Assembly: GCA_951812925.1 (NCBI GenBank)
Contig: OX638370.1
Coordinates: 115,644,897 to 115,708,896 of the forward strand
Direction of reading: 5' to 3'
Length of the DNA: 64,000 nt
Source of the DNA: Calliopum simillimum
Lineage: Eukaryota > Arthropoda > Insecta > Diptera > Lauxaniidae
In this document: piece after piece, positions 23,881-36,022 of the stretch
Layout: the number at the start of each line of letters is the position of its first letter
Numbering within the stretch: position 1 is the first letter of the stretch
Position numbers and translations under genes: made by a program
Notes under the pieces: generated by a model
What the model was told of the DNA's origin: nothing
What the model saw: the letters and a program-made list of their open reading frames with translations, nothing else
Databases searched by the model: none

Positions 23881-25279
23881 AACTGAATTCAAATATAAAA
23901 GTATTTAATTCCTATGAACTATTCTAATATATGCTTCTCTTTCTTTCAGGTAAATGAAGCATCTTATTGCTTATTCATTGCTATCAATGTAATGGTAAGC
24001 TGATTAATCAAAATACCTTAAAAAGACCCTCCTAACCAGATAAGTAGAAAATGCAACCTCTTTAATGACTGCAATGACATAGTTTTAAGTCCTTAATGAA
24101 GTAAATTACATACGTTTCCACAAGCTGTTTAGTTTTACGAAAAAAAAACTTTATCAATTTCACTTTGAATACACAAAACAACCCCGAACTTGAAAATCCA
24201 CTTGAAGTCAACTCAATTTCACAAAAACTCAATTTCAATTTCAACAGCAACAATTTTTAAATTAAAGGGCAGGCAGACAGCCTTCCACACTCAACGCTCA
24301 ATGCACTCGACAATTAAGTTATCACCCTGCAATTTGCGCAATTTTCAAATAAGAACCATAAGAGATGTAAACGTAATAAGAAAAATATTAAAATAAAAAG
24401 ATCGCAGGGTAAAAAAAATATATAAAAATTATGCGGTAGCATTAAACGTAAATTATAGCTGTGTGTCTGCTTGTTTTTTTTACTATAAACATGTTAAGAA
24501 TTATACGAGCGGCAGCTGTCAATTGTAAGATATTGCTATCGCTTTTTGTTGTTGTTGCTTTTGCTTTAATGAGTCCATGCTTATGTATATGCGCAACAAT
24601 TGAAGGTTACTCACGTAATATGGTCGTAAATCAAAAGAATAAGATATTTAGATATATAGACAAAAACCTATAAAAATAGTGTTTAGACAAACTTGAAGAA
24701 GAAGCAGCAGAACAGCAGCACAGTTATCATTACGCTTATAATAAAAAAATTTTTGAGAGACTTGCTATTAAAGCCAATTATTGGTAATTACAATTATGCA
24801 CAAATATATGCGCATAACTTTATATAATACTTACAATAAAAACTTGAGCTTAAAACAATATTTAATTTTTACTACCAATATTTTGCATAATTGCCATCTT
24901 TTATGTCTTAGTCAACTTAGTAATTTTCCGAAGAAAATTGCAAACGCTGCATTTCAGAGAGCCATTTTAGTTTGCAAATATTTTTAAATCATTTATGAAA
25001 TTTGAATAATTCTTTTTAAATTAATAACAAAATACTGTGTATAAGTACTTCAACAAAAAATGCAATTCAAGTGCACGTAACAAAAATAGTTTATATAAAT
25101 GCACCACTGAGTTGCATGAAAAAGTATTACCGGCACCCATTTAGCTAAACAAATCTCTATAAAACTGCATCATTATACTTTTGAAATTAAGTGGTCGAAA
25201 AAATGTTTATTTTCCGCCAAAAATACTATTTACCCCGTATCGTACTTTTCGAGAAGTTTATGGTCGTCATACTCGTCCT
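23881..25279. other. non-coding DNA, nothing recognised
   Basis: AT-rich, with several overlapping short frames on both strands (24062-24987) and no domain. No repeat partner found in the window. Confidence 0.45.
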
Positions 25280-25562
25280 GTTGCCCTCTAGGACCGATGT
25301 AGTCAATTGTCTCAATAGTCTAGTTTTTTTGGAAGTAGTCCATAATGGAACACATATAAAACTAGAATAAATTCACTTAAATTATCGATTGTTTCAAAAA
25401 TGGTCCAAATGTAATGCAAAGTCGGTCGATTGTATCAAAAATGGTCCAAATGTAATGCGTAATTTGTTATTAGTACCAAAAGTGGTTCAATTGTGTATCG
25501 ATTATACTTATAACATTAATGACTACGTACTGTTTGGCAGTTTGTCGATTGTGAAGAGATAG

Positions 25563-25612
25563 TGTATCGATCTAGTGACTTGCGCTGCGTAGAGAGGCCT
25601 GGGTTCAAATCC
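25563..25612 (+). other. tRNA-like boxes (weak)
   Basis: TAGTGTATCGATC resembles an A box, and GGGTTCAAATCC (25602-25613) is a good B box. No full cloverleaf can be drawn with confidence. Confidence 0.3.
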
Positions 25613-25737
25613 AACACTCGGTGATTTTCAATTCCATTTTGTCTGAAGACTCTTCGGAGCAGAAAATGAAACATGTGTCCAACATAGCCTAGGTATAAAA
25701 AAAATAAAAAATTAATAAAAAAAATTGTAATCCACAC

Positions 25738-25803
25738 TGATGTTCGAACCCGGAACACATTATTCAGAAATATAAAACAAACTCTTTAGCACATTCGGCT
25801 ATA
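25738..25803 (-). repeat. tRNA-like segment inside TIR element
   Basis: On the minus strand an A-box-like TAGCCGAATGTGC (about 25789-25801) precedes a B-box-like GGTTCGAACA (25741-25750), at tRNA-like spacing. The diverged equivalent is kept in the 27565-28020 copy. It may be a nested SINE head or an internal pol III promoter relic. Confidence 0.45.
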
Positions 25804-26101
25804 AAAACTTTTGAAAGTTTTGTGTAAAATTTGATTTTCAAATTAAATTTTTTGAATTTATAAATAAAAAAAAAAAAAATAAAAATTGGCCTTTTTCTGG
25901 TCCAAATGTACTGCATAAGGAGACAATTGACCTTTTTCTGGTCCGATTGTAATGCATTAAGAGTCAATTGTTTACGCCCAATGACAAACAATGTAAAACG
26001 TTTATAGAACTTTATATGTGATGGAACCAGAATTTGGACTAGTCGGGTTCTACCATGGAGTAGGCTGCAAACTAGTTTTAGTCCGTGGTCCTGCAGGGAA
26101 C

Positions 26102-27508
26102 ATATAAAAAATGTGTAAAAATGTAGGTAATTAAATTAAAATTTTTTTATATATGAATTGAACTAAGTTGATGTTTACATTGAGTATCTTTTTCTTTTAT
26201 TTTGGTTTATAACTACGAAAAATGACAGAAAACTTTGGATACGTTTTCATTAATATCATACAATTCTTTTTTTTATCAATATCTTTAGCTCAAAGTTTCA
26301 TTTCAATTAAATGAAGCTATGGAAGTTTTTACATCCTATTTTTTTAAAATTTCCTAACAAATTTCTCCCATGATATTTGTTAATTGCTTTGACATATAAC
26401 CAACATTCCATGATGTTGAATAATTAAGTGTTTAAGTGAAACTCTCCACTTTGTAAAGGGAATGAAAATTTACAATTGTTATTTGTTTACCAAACGATTA
26501 CCAATTGAAGATGACAGACAGACAGACATGCGGACGGACGGATGGACAGACAGGCAAATAAACGACGAAGCTAAGAGGCACACAAACAGTCAGTCTGTTC
26601 ATCAGTCATCAGTGACTGTCAGTCATTTACAGCGACATTAAGTGTTAAACATTCAAGTTGGACAAAGTTAACGTCGCGAATTGATTGTATTGAGCACTTC
26701 ATAAAAAACGGCAAAAAATGGCAACACTGTATGGGTAGGGTTTTTTTTACAGCTACGATTAACCGACGAGGGTCTATAGCTTAGACCAAAAGTAGCAGCA
26801 GCGGTGAAGCGGGTAGACAAATGATGCCGTCGTCGTCACTTGACGATGGCTGTCAAAGGCTTTTAAATGGCATTAAAATTGTTAACGCTCTGTTGCAACT
26901 TTGAGGTTGCCACTTTACGTTGTTTGTTGTTGTACGCTTTTATAAGTTTTTTACTGTGTACCATTTTATGTATTAAAGCATGTGTGTGTGAGTGTGTGTA
27001 CTTGTTGTCTACTAATGCAATAATCCGCTTCTAAGGCGCGCTAATGCGTATACGCTTCAGCAGTGTTTAATTTGCACTAATGACTGGCGTAAGAGCGCTG
27101 TGTTCAGTGACGTTCTTTGGGAATGTTTTTTTTTTTTTCACGAGTGTCAATAATCGCAACAACAATAAACTACAATAACATAAATTGTATTTTAGTGTGT
27201 TTTTGTTTGTGTGTATGTCATTTACTTTGAAGTGTTTTGCGGAAACCTTAAAACGGTTTTTAAAAAAAAATTTTTTTTTTGTTTTTTTTTTTCAATGAAG
27301 TGTCGCGTGTAATTTCATCGCTTGCGGTAATTATGTGCACTCTAGGAACAACAACAACAACAAATGTGAACATTTAGTACTTTGCAATAGCGATAATTTC
27401 AAAATTTTTATAGCGATCATTCATTTGAAGCAGACTTTGAAATAAACTTTTTAAGTTTTTAGTCACACATCATTTAGATAAAAGTTAAAAAAAAATTTTT
27501 ATTTTTAA
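26102..27508. other. non-coding DNA, simple repeats
   Basis: Contains a CAGA/CGGA-type simple run at about 26514-26554, a GTGTGTGAGTGTGTG run near 26982, CAACAACAACAA near 27350, and somewhat higher GC at 26580-27120. No open frame of note. Confidence 0.45.
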
Positions 27509-28060
27509 GTGTACCCCTGAGGAGTTGCAGGGTAAATTTTTAAATATCTATTAATTTGTACACAATTTGTCTGAAGAGTTTTCGGAGCAGAAAATGAAAC
27601 ATATGTCCAACATTGCTGAGGTATAAAATAATAAAAAAATTTATAAAAAAATGTTCATCCACTTTGAGATTCGCACCCGAAACACATTGCTCAGAAATAT
27701 ATAGCAAACTCTTAAGCATATTCGGGCATGAAACCTTTTGGTATTTTTGTGTAAAATTTGAATTTCAAATTAAATTTGTTGGAACTTCTACCTATAATAG
27801 AAAAAAAATAAAAAAAAAAATTTTCCTTTTTCTGGTCCGAATGTAATGCATAAAAAGATAATTGACCTTTTTCTGGTCCAATTGTAATGCATAAGGGGAC
27901 AATTGGTTGCGCCCAAAGACAAAACCGTTAATAGAACTTTATTTGTGATGGAACCAGAATTTGGACTAGTCGGTTTCTCCCATAGAGCAATTTGCAATAG
28001 TCCGTGGTCCTGCAAGGAAGTAGCTAAAACTTTCTCATAAAAATGTTTTCTCTAAAACGT
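27509..28060. mobile_element. second copy of the 25.3-26.1 kb element inside a broken foldback relative
   Basis: 27565-28020 follows 25637-26101 base for base with modest divergence (GTCTGAAGA, then CGGAGCAGAAAATGAAACAT, to AGTCCGTGGTCCTGCA). The left TIR half is missing. It is flanked by GTGTACCCCTGAGGAGTTGC (27509-27528) and TTTTCTCTAAAACGTTAGGG (about 28046). These match the left and right arms of the 29838-30815 palindromic element in the right order, suggesting nested insertion or a composite. Confidence 0.55.
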
Positions 28061-29837
28061 TAGGGTGAATTTAAATTGATTTAATAAGATTTACTTTGTA
28101 ATTGAAAAGTTTTAATTTGTAATATAAGAAATTTGAAGCTAACCAACAAAATAGTTGTACGATAGTGTAATAGATTAAGTACAAGTAAACGTGGTTAGCA
28201 CGTTAAGGTATTAAGCTAGAAAGGTATTAAGCTATGCCGATACTGTAAGAGTTTGATCGTTGCGTATTTATCTGTATTGAGCTATGCCGATACAGTGAAG
28301 CTAAAACGGGCAGCTGGTTAGATCCTCAAAGTGAGAAAGGAGCAAGGCAGGACGATCGAATCCATTGTAACGCGCGAAAATATAATAAATAAAGGAAATA
28401 AAAGAACAAAAACCGCTGTTTATGTTCAATTTAAACTGAAATTATAATAATAGTTAACCCTTTCTACGAAATAAAAATATGTTGTGATGCGAACCTTGGC
28501 CACCGGCGAGCCAAGACCTCGGCCATCGCAAAAGCTGCATCACAAACTTGAAATGGATGACCTTATTTTGAAATCAATTTTTAGGTTCAACAAAAATTTA
28601 TGAGTGTTACCATAGTACAACTACAATTCATCTTCAGCTGTGCTAAATTGAATTTTATGTTACAAAACTCCGTAAACGTTACAAAATGTGCCAACAATTC
28701 ACCCTACTGCGACGCCAATACTTTTGATTTGTTAGTGCAAAACAATTTTTCCACTTTTAACACAACTTGCAAACAATTACAGAAATAAATGCAGAGAGAG
28801 AAAAAAGCCAAAATCAATTTCACACTTTTAATTACAAACATAAATCAATATTTGGGGGGAACTCAATTACAAATATTTTCGTAGAAAAATTTAATTTTCA
28901 CACTTTAAGGCCAAATGGTGCGAAAACAAAATAGCAACAAATATCAAACAAAAATGGCAAAAATTTCACTTTAAATGTAGATACTCGAATAAGCAGAAAA
29001 CAGATTAAAAAAACAAGTACACACGTAAAGATACAAATCATACTGAGAAAATTGTACTAATCATTTGTGTGATTTTATGCCAAATAAAATTTAAACATTT
29101 AGGAATTTCATTTTATAGCCAAAAAAACAACAACAACAATAACATATGCAACAACTATTAAAATAACATTTGAATTTCTAATAGATACATTAAGTATCCA
29201 ACAGATACAATAATAAGTATCTTAAACTTACACACCCTATTTGCTAAAGGCATTAAAAATTGCTATTTTTTTTTTTTTGGATTATTTTTATAAATAAACA
29301 ACAGCAACAAAATTATGCAAACAAAAATAGCAGCAGATACTTGTGCCGGTTATTTTTTTCTTCTTTTTCTTCTGGCTTTGAGGTAAACATTTTTAACACT
29401 TCAATATCTCGAGAGTATTTGAATTGCACAGTGTGGTTGTGTATTCGTATGTTTGTTTGTGCATTCGTCTGTCTGTCTGCTGTTTGTTTAAGCAATTTGC
29501 GTTTATTATCATTTAAGGTTTTATTGGTTTTTACAAATAAATCTTTTTTTTTCTTTTCTCTCATTTCATTTTACTAACAATTTTTCAACTCAAATAAATT
29601 TTGTTTATTTAGTTTTCTTGTTATTTATTTTGTGAAATATACTAAGTGTTTATTTTAAGTGTACTGCTTGTTATTTTAAAAATTTAATTGGTTTCTTTCT
29701 GTCGAGCACACAAATTTTCGGTTGTTGTGACAAGTAGGTTACAGCATGTGGCCTCCTGAAATTCGTTTAAGATAATAAGCCTAATGAAGAAATAAAAATT
29801 TGATAATTTTAGGCGATATACATGCAGGGTGTCAACG
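28061..29837. other. non-coding DNA, nothing recognised
   Basis: Includes a GC-richer block (28490-28550) and a short near-direct repeat containing GAGCTATGCCGATAC (28209-28305 area: TTAAGCTATGCCGATACTGT and TTGAGCTATGCCGATACAGT). Open frames at 28600-28788 and 29260-29577 show no domain. Confidence 0.45.
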
Positions 29838-30815
29838 TTAAGGCTACAGAGCTTATGGGAAGTGATAGAGGAGCGCTAGACTAACAAAAAAATTTTCTGA
29901 GGGTTGGTTTAAAATGTACCCCTGAGGAGTTATGGGGAAAAACTGGTTTTCTGACTTCATTTCCAAAAAAAAAGAAGAAGTTTTTGGGTCACCCAACATT
30001 CCAGAGAAAACTTTTCTACAGAAAACCTTTTGCCAATTGTATGAGCTATCTAATGGCGGAATGGATTTATAGGGTGAAAAGGGATTTTGGAAAGTACTGC
30101 GCCTTTAAAATTGAAATTTAAATTTTTTTTCTATTTTTTGATTTTGGCGGCCATTTTAATATCAAAAAGCTTCTATTTGCATTACTTTTTATATATTTTT
30201 TTGGAATTCTCTTAAAATTTCCTTCAATTCGGTAGAGCATTTGTTGTATCACTTTTGATTTGAACTGAAAAAAAAAATATTTTTCAAGAACAAGCCGTGC
30301 AGCATGCGCTTATATGCAGCGCAATACATGTGACTAACTTTTGTAATGTTACATAGAAAAGTATTTTTTTCAGAACTCAAATCAAAAAACTGTTATAATA
30401 GATGTACTACTGGAATATAGAAAATTTAACAAAAATTCCAAAAAAAAAAATTATAAAAGGCATGTTAATAGGACCATTTTCATTCTAAAATGGCCGCTAG
30501 AATCAAAAAGTAGTGAATAAAATTCTAAATATCAAATTTGAAGGTTCAGAACTTTGCAAAATCTTTTCAAATGCCTATAAACCAAATAAACTCTTGGAAA
30601 GCTTTTTCAATTAGATTAAAGTTTTTAATAAAAAAGTTTTCTCGAAACTGTTAGGGTGACCCAAAATTTTATTAATTTTTTTTTTAAAAAACAAGTCAGA
30701 AAATCTGTTTTTTCCCTTTAACTCCTCTGAGGTACATTTAAGACCATCCTCAGATGCAATTTTTTGTTAGACCAGGCTTCCTCCTCTATCACCTCTCAGA
30801 AGTGTCTGTCTTTAA
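29838..30815. mobile_element. ~1-kb palindromic foldback element
   Basis: The left arm reads GTTAAGG.., AGTGATAGAGGAG, CTAACAAAAAAATTTT, GTACCCCTGAGGAGTTA, TTTTCTGACTT, GGGTCACCC, GAGAAAACTTTT. The right arm is its reverse complement over about 200 bp (for example GGGTGACCC, AAGTCAGAAAA, AACTCCTCTGAGGTAC, TTTTTTGTTAGACCAGG, CTCCTCTATCACCTC). Inversion symmetry continues inward (GGCGGCCATTTTA at about 30146 versus TAAAATGGCCGC near 30485). The centre is near 30310. There is no open frame of note, so it is non-autonomous. Confidence 0.75.
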
Positions 30816-32220
30816 AAAATCAACGCGCAATACGTCTGCCTCTTGTATGCTTATGCTCGGGGCATTCGGGAAAACTACATAGTAAGTTCGACGGCAGACA
30901 CGATGAGGTGACTTAATATAGTGATTTTTTTACATTTTTACAAAATTACAGTTAATTTTTGCATCAATATTGGAATGGTAGAAATGGGTTTTATTACTCT
31001 TTATGATATTAACTTCACAAAAAAACGCAGTCTGCCTGACGATGAAATCATACATATATATTTATATGTCACAAAAGATTGAGAAAAAAATTAATTGTTC
31101 AAAAACACAGCACGAAAAATGTCTGCCGCTTGCACTTTACTTTTTTTTTAAGTCCACACAACTGTTTAAAATAAGTGGCCGACACGTTATTATTACAAAC
31201 CCCAGAAATTTTTTTTTTTTACACTTTTAAAGAGCCGCCATTTTCAAAATTAGCAACAAATAATTGGCAGACATGGATTATATTGATTGATTTACTCTAA
31301 TCTTTATAATTATCATCGTCTGCCGAAAGATGTTGTTACATAATTTTTTTCTGCCACCATCAGCCTAATTATTAAAATGCAGACCAAAAACTTCAACAAC
31401 AAAAGAGAAGAATAGAAACCCTTTAATATCCACTGAAGACCATTAGGTCCAATTGCCTCAGTCTTATGCCGAATAAGAACTTTGTAGAGCAAATCATGTT
31501 TTGAAGACAATCGTTATGCTTTTGAGAAATGCTCCATTTCCATATAAAATGATAAATATATTGCCGTTTTGAATGGTAATGTACATTAACCTTATTATAA
31601 ATGCATAATGTATGAAACTTTGTTCACATTTTAAAAAACTTAATGCACCGCAGTGCACAGACATGCATTTTAAATATAATTAATTCATAAACTTGGCACA
31701 TACATTGAAAGTGTAACTAGTGCTGCTCTGTATGGTAGCATGTCGTACCCTAGCTATCTAGAAGCTTGTTATTGTTGCTATTTTGTTGTTAACAATGTTT
31801 TGTTTTTGTATTTTTTAATTGAATGACACTTTTGCTGTTGCTGTCATAATTTAGCTTAATTAAAAGTCAACATTAATTAAGTTAAGTGAAAACAAACCCC
31901 ACAACGGAGAAGGTGTTGAATTAATTGTTTTGTTAACATTTAGAGAAATTACTTTTAAAATTTGCCTCTTTTGATAACTTCGACTTACTTCAGAATTTAA
32001 TGTGCATTTACAGTCTTTTGAATTTTCTTAACCCTATGGTAATGTAAAAATATTGGAAGTGTTTCTTCCGTGTGATAAATGTTTCCCCTTAAAAATAAGG
32101 ATCAGAATTCTTACCAAATGTTTATATCATGAGATTAAAGGTCAAGTAGCATTTAAAACCATAAATGTTTCATGCATCAGTAGACACAAAATACACTGCA
32201 CAAATAATATATTCTATGTA
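30816..32220. other. non-coding DNA with recurring TCTGCC/GGCAGA words
   Basis: GTCTGCC or GGCAGAC recurs near 30834, 30893, 31031, 31120, 31268 and 31318, in both orientations. This hints at a decayed inverted-repeat element, but I could not set ends. No gene seen. Confidence 0.4.
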
Positions 32221-32423
32221 GGGTAGGCCCGGAAGGTACAGCAACTTTTTTGTTGAACTGCTACAAAACCAGAGTTAAAAGAGGAACCTAACCCGAATTT
32301 ATTCTTTACTTAATTCAAAACAAAAGTGTTTCAATTAAAATAAATATTATTGCAAATGTTTTTTATTCTCATGACACAAAACATACTGTGCTAAATATCA
32401 TCATGTTGAATATCCCAAACATG
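32221..32423 (+). mobile_element. fragment of the GGGTAAG-TIR family
   Basis: Preceded by TA, it begins GGGTAGGCCCGG. It continues with text resembling the left part of the 51759-52460 element (CAACTGCTA, TTTATTCTTTA.TTAATT). It has no right end of its own: the next family member starts at 32426. A flanking motif (GACACAAAA..ATGTAGGGTA) is repeated before each. Confidence 0.5.
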
Positions 32424-32425
32424 TA

Positions 32426-33311
32426 GGGTAAGGGAGGGAAATATGGATTACGCGGGTAATATGGACCACACGGTTATTTCCCACTGCATACATAGGATTT
32501 ACCGTTATTCATGTTCAAACTTAACGCTAATACCTAAAGCTTATAATAGGGCGATTCTATCGTTCGGTGAGGTCGCATGTTTCTGTAAAGTTGATTTTTC
32601 TAAAAAAAAGATCAGTGATAATTTTTTTCTAGTGAGTATATTTCATTATTTTACTTTAAAGACATCGCGTTTTTAAATAAATGGTTAATTATATAAAGTC
32701 AGTGAATACTATTTATAATTTATTAGCAGAAATAAGTTCATTAACCAAAAGAGTTTTTGATAAAAAAACCATTTATTTCACCAACACGTGCTGTGGGTAA
32801 TATGGACCACCAAAGAAAAAAGCCTCAAAAACAAATGTGTTTATCATCTTTTTCAAAAGGGGAATCTAGTTGCAGTTTTCATGACGAGTCTGATGGTCAT
32901 TATATGTAATTCGTTTACTACAAAGGAAAAAAATGATAAGAAATGCATATAATGTAATACCCTTTACTCAGAAGATCGCCGTAGCGAATTTTGGGTTGAA
33001 TGTGTAATCTGACGTTGTTGGAGTCATGAAAAATATGGCGTATGTGGACATGACATTTTATATGCAACTTCTGTACCAAATGGACTATATGGTTCATATT
33101 ACACTACACTTTTTTTTAATCTTCATTTTGAGTATTTTCAGTTTTTTAGTTTTTTTTCTTTATCCTGATGAGATAGTTATCTAAAAGTGCATCAGAATAA
33201 AGGCAAATTGTTTCCTTTACTGAATAACATAAAATTAATTGTTTTGTTTTATGTATTTTGGATTTTATTTAAAAAAGAAAGATGGGTGGTCCATATTTCC
33301 CTCCCTTACCC
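32426..33311. mobile_element. TIR element, ~886 bp, GGGTAAG ends flanked by TA
   Basis: The first 22 bases (starting GGGTAAGGGAGGGAAATA) are perfectly inverted at 33290-33311. TA is present on both outer sides (32424-32425 and 33312-33313), consistent with a TA target duplication as in Tc1/mariner-like elements. The subterminal text GGTAATATGGACCAC recurs at about 32453 and 32798. No transposase ORF, so it is non-autonomous. Confidence 0.7.
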
Positions 33312-33339
33312 TATCATAAATAAAATTAAAAAATTATAT

Positions 33340-33855
33340 GTCATATGATTTCGTTAAAAGTTTCATGATATTTTTTTTTTTTTGGGTGCTCTGTTCGAAA
33401 TTTCAAGATATTAAATTTTTGCAATCAATGCACTACAGTGAGATAAATTTTCATTTTGATTTATTTAAACTGGAATATATTCACGAAAATATGAATGAAA
33501 AAATCTCATGAGAGAAAAAAAATTTAAATTAAATTTCTTAACTGATTTTGGTTAAAAATTTTTAATATGCAAATAACAACCTAAAATAAGTTTCACTTAA
33601 ATTAATTTTCCCTGTGCAAATGGAAAAAAATATCATATAATTTTTTTTTTTCTTTTTTGAGTGCTGTGTTCGAAATTTTAAGACATAAAATTTTTACTAT
33701 CAATTCAATAAATTTCTATATTGATTTCTTAAGTATAAAAAAATCTCATGAGAGAAAAAATTTTAAACTAAATTTCTTATGTGAATTGGATCAAAATTTT
33801 TGTATGCAGAATTTAAAACCTGAATTAAGTTTCAATTAACATATATTTCTCTGTG
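33340..33855 (+). repeat. tandem duplication of a ~250-bp non-coding segment
   Basis: 33340-33612 and 33625-33855 share, in order: T-run, GTGCTCTGTTCGAAATTT (or GTGCTGTGTTCGAAATTT), AAAATCTCATGAGAGAAAAA, AAATTTCTTA, AAAATTTTT and AAGTTTCA.TTAA. The second copy is shorter through small deletions. The frame at 33657-33839 lies in it and is not conserved in copy one. Confidence 0.6.
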
Positions 33856-35310
33856 TGTAAACGAAAACTTATCTACATTTCGAAGATTTATTTCATTTAT
33901 CAAAATGTGACATTTTGCGATCGATCAAATGTAAATTAGTTTCATTTGCACGTATGACATTTGCTTTTTGCTGTTTTTGTTTATTAAACAAATCAACTGG
34001 CAAATGTATAAGGTGTGCAGCAGTAGGCACCATTGGCAGCTGATTGGTAACACTTGTGGTGTAAAAACAAAAAATCACTGGGGCCAATTATTTAAGTTTA
34101 AATTAATGCAATGATTTATGGTAAACTTTCATTTCGTTGCGTTTGCCAATTTATTTAATTTTTTTTTTATTTTATTTCTGCCAACGATTTTTTTTTTCAC
34201 TTCACGCTGCATGTTACAGAGCCAGAACAGATAAAAAAGTATCCATTGGATAAATGGTGCACAGATAAATCTTGACAGCTGTGCGGTGAATGAGTTTAAA
34301 GTGATAATTTTTAACAACACGATTTCACAGATTGTGTGCAGCAACTGAGAGCGAATGATTAATGTTGCATTATTATTAGGAGCAAATTTCACATTTTGCA
34401 TTCGCATTAATTGTTGATAAAAATCAATAATCCAAAAAAAAAAAAACTGAATTGAATTTTACACAACTGAGCTGAAAATTGATATGGCGACGATAAGCTC
34501 TTCATTTCAAAACGACTTAAGCAATGAACTTTTTGTTAAAATAATTGACCGATGCAATCAAGTGTAAATTAAAGCAGCATTGCCAACTGCTGCATTAAAT
34601 ATCAACGAGCTTGCCGCCTCATAGTTGACCGCAAAATCATTTAAAAAAATCCCCAACTTGATTGATACTTGTAGAACAAAATCGAAAAACAGAGCAAAAA
34701 AATGCTGCCAAACAGTTACAACAAATGGCTACCACATTAAGTGCATCTCAGCATAATAAAGTGTTATGGAAAAAATTGGTCAGAAGAAAACAACAAAAAA
34801 TCGCCATTAAATCAATGGCTAACAAGCCAGTAGCAATAAAGCAACTGTTTTATTGCGCATGGACAACAGCAGCAGGCAGCAGCACACTAGCAATCATAAG
34901 AAAATTTACAAGCAGCCAAGAGAGAGAGAAAGAGAGAAAAACAAAATCACGCAGCGTTTAAACAAGCGAGCAGTAGCATAGCAAGCAACCTGCTGGACGA
35001 CATTCTTCGGATACAAATCGATTGAATTGTATCTTTATATCTCGGTTACAAACAACTGCAACTGGAACAAAATACAGCAGCGGCAGCACCACCGTATGAC
35101 CAACAACAAATACTGCACTGCACACTTTACACTCATTCACTCAGTCAGTCACTCACTCACTTAACTGAATTAGTTTCAATTGCAATTTTTCAAATAACTA
35201 CAAGATGCAGTGCTGCACTTTAAAAAGTTACTTAGTTGGATTTTAAATTATTTTTGTACACTGTGCAAAAAAAAGGAAAATTAAATTTTTCAACGATATA
35301 TTATTTAACA
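33856..35310. other. non-coding DNA, CA/CAG-rich in part
   Basis: Contains AGAGAGAGAAAGAGAG (about 34920) and TCACTCACTCAC (about 35148). Open frames (33893-34087, 34129-34407, 34662-34961) are low-complexity. Dispersed CAGCAG words resemble fly upstream regions, but no promoter can be defended. Confidence 0.4.
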
Positions 35311-36022
35311 TTTATGTACCCTAATGCACCTTTACGTACCTTTTATGCACCCTCTATGTAACTTTTTTTTTACTTTTAACGCGCCTTTTATGTACTTTTT
35401 TGTATCTTTAATGTAACTTTGCGTATCCTTATGCACCTTTTACATACCTTTATATACCTTAACGAACTTTTGTGTACCTTTTTTGTACCATTTGTGTACT
35501 TTTTTGTACCTTTAACGTACTCTTAAATTACCTTTATGTACCTTCATGCACCTTCTTGGTACCGCTCGTGTACTTTTATGTACCTTTAATGTACCTTTAC
35601 GTACTCTTGTGCCTCTCATATGTACATTTATCTACCTTAACACATTCAAAGCCAGACCATTTGCATGCATCTTTACGTACCTCTATGCACCTTTTACATA
35701 CATTTGTGTACCTTAACGAACCTTTATGTACCTTTTTTGTACCATCCGTTTACCTTTTTTTACTTTTTTCATGCACCTTTTTTTATACATTTTGTGTAGT
35801 TTTTCGTACCTTCAATGTACATTTACGTATCCTTATGCACCTTTTACGTACATTTATGTACCTTAACGTACCTTTATGTACTTTTTATGAACTCTTTTGT
35901 ACTTTTTTGTAGCTTTAATGCACCTTCACGTACTTTTTTGTACCTTTATGTACAACTTATGTACCTTTATGTACCCTTATGCACCTTTTACGTATCTTTA
36001 TTAACCTTTTAATGTAATTTTA
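35311..36022 (+). repeat. degenerate minisatellite, ACCTTTATGT-type
   Basis: About 10-12-bp words (TACCTTTATGTACC, ATGCACCTTTTACGTACC) recur for about 700 bp. The 146-codon frame at 35472-35912 and its neighbour at 35815-36012 are translations of this repeat (Leu/Cys/Thr/Phe/Tyr-rich) and are not genes. Confidence 0.8.

Larger units (their letters stand above)
25280..26101. mobile_element. TIR element with internal tRNA-like segments (copy 1)
   Basis: The left end GTTGCCCTCTAGGACC and right end GGTCCTGCAGGGAAC are inverted copies. Weaker inverted similarity continues inward (AGTCC..GG..CACATATAAA on the left; TATATGTGATGGAACC and GGACTAGT on the right). Inside, GGTCCAAATGTAATGC-type words recur near 25400, 25446, 25897 and 25938. 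The segment 25637-26101 recurs at 27565-28020. The element carries two tRNA-like box sets (next entries). No transposase. Confidence 0.6.

Noticed and set aside
34900..35160. Host promoter or 5' UTR exon (CAG-rich, TCAGTC words)
   Set aside because: No TATA/initiator arrangement, splice site or open frame that can be defended from sequence alone.
35472..35912. 146-codon frame
   Set aside because: Translation of the ACCTTTATGT minisatellite; no domain.
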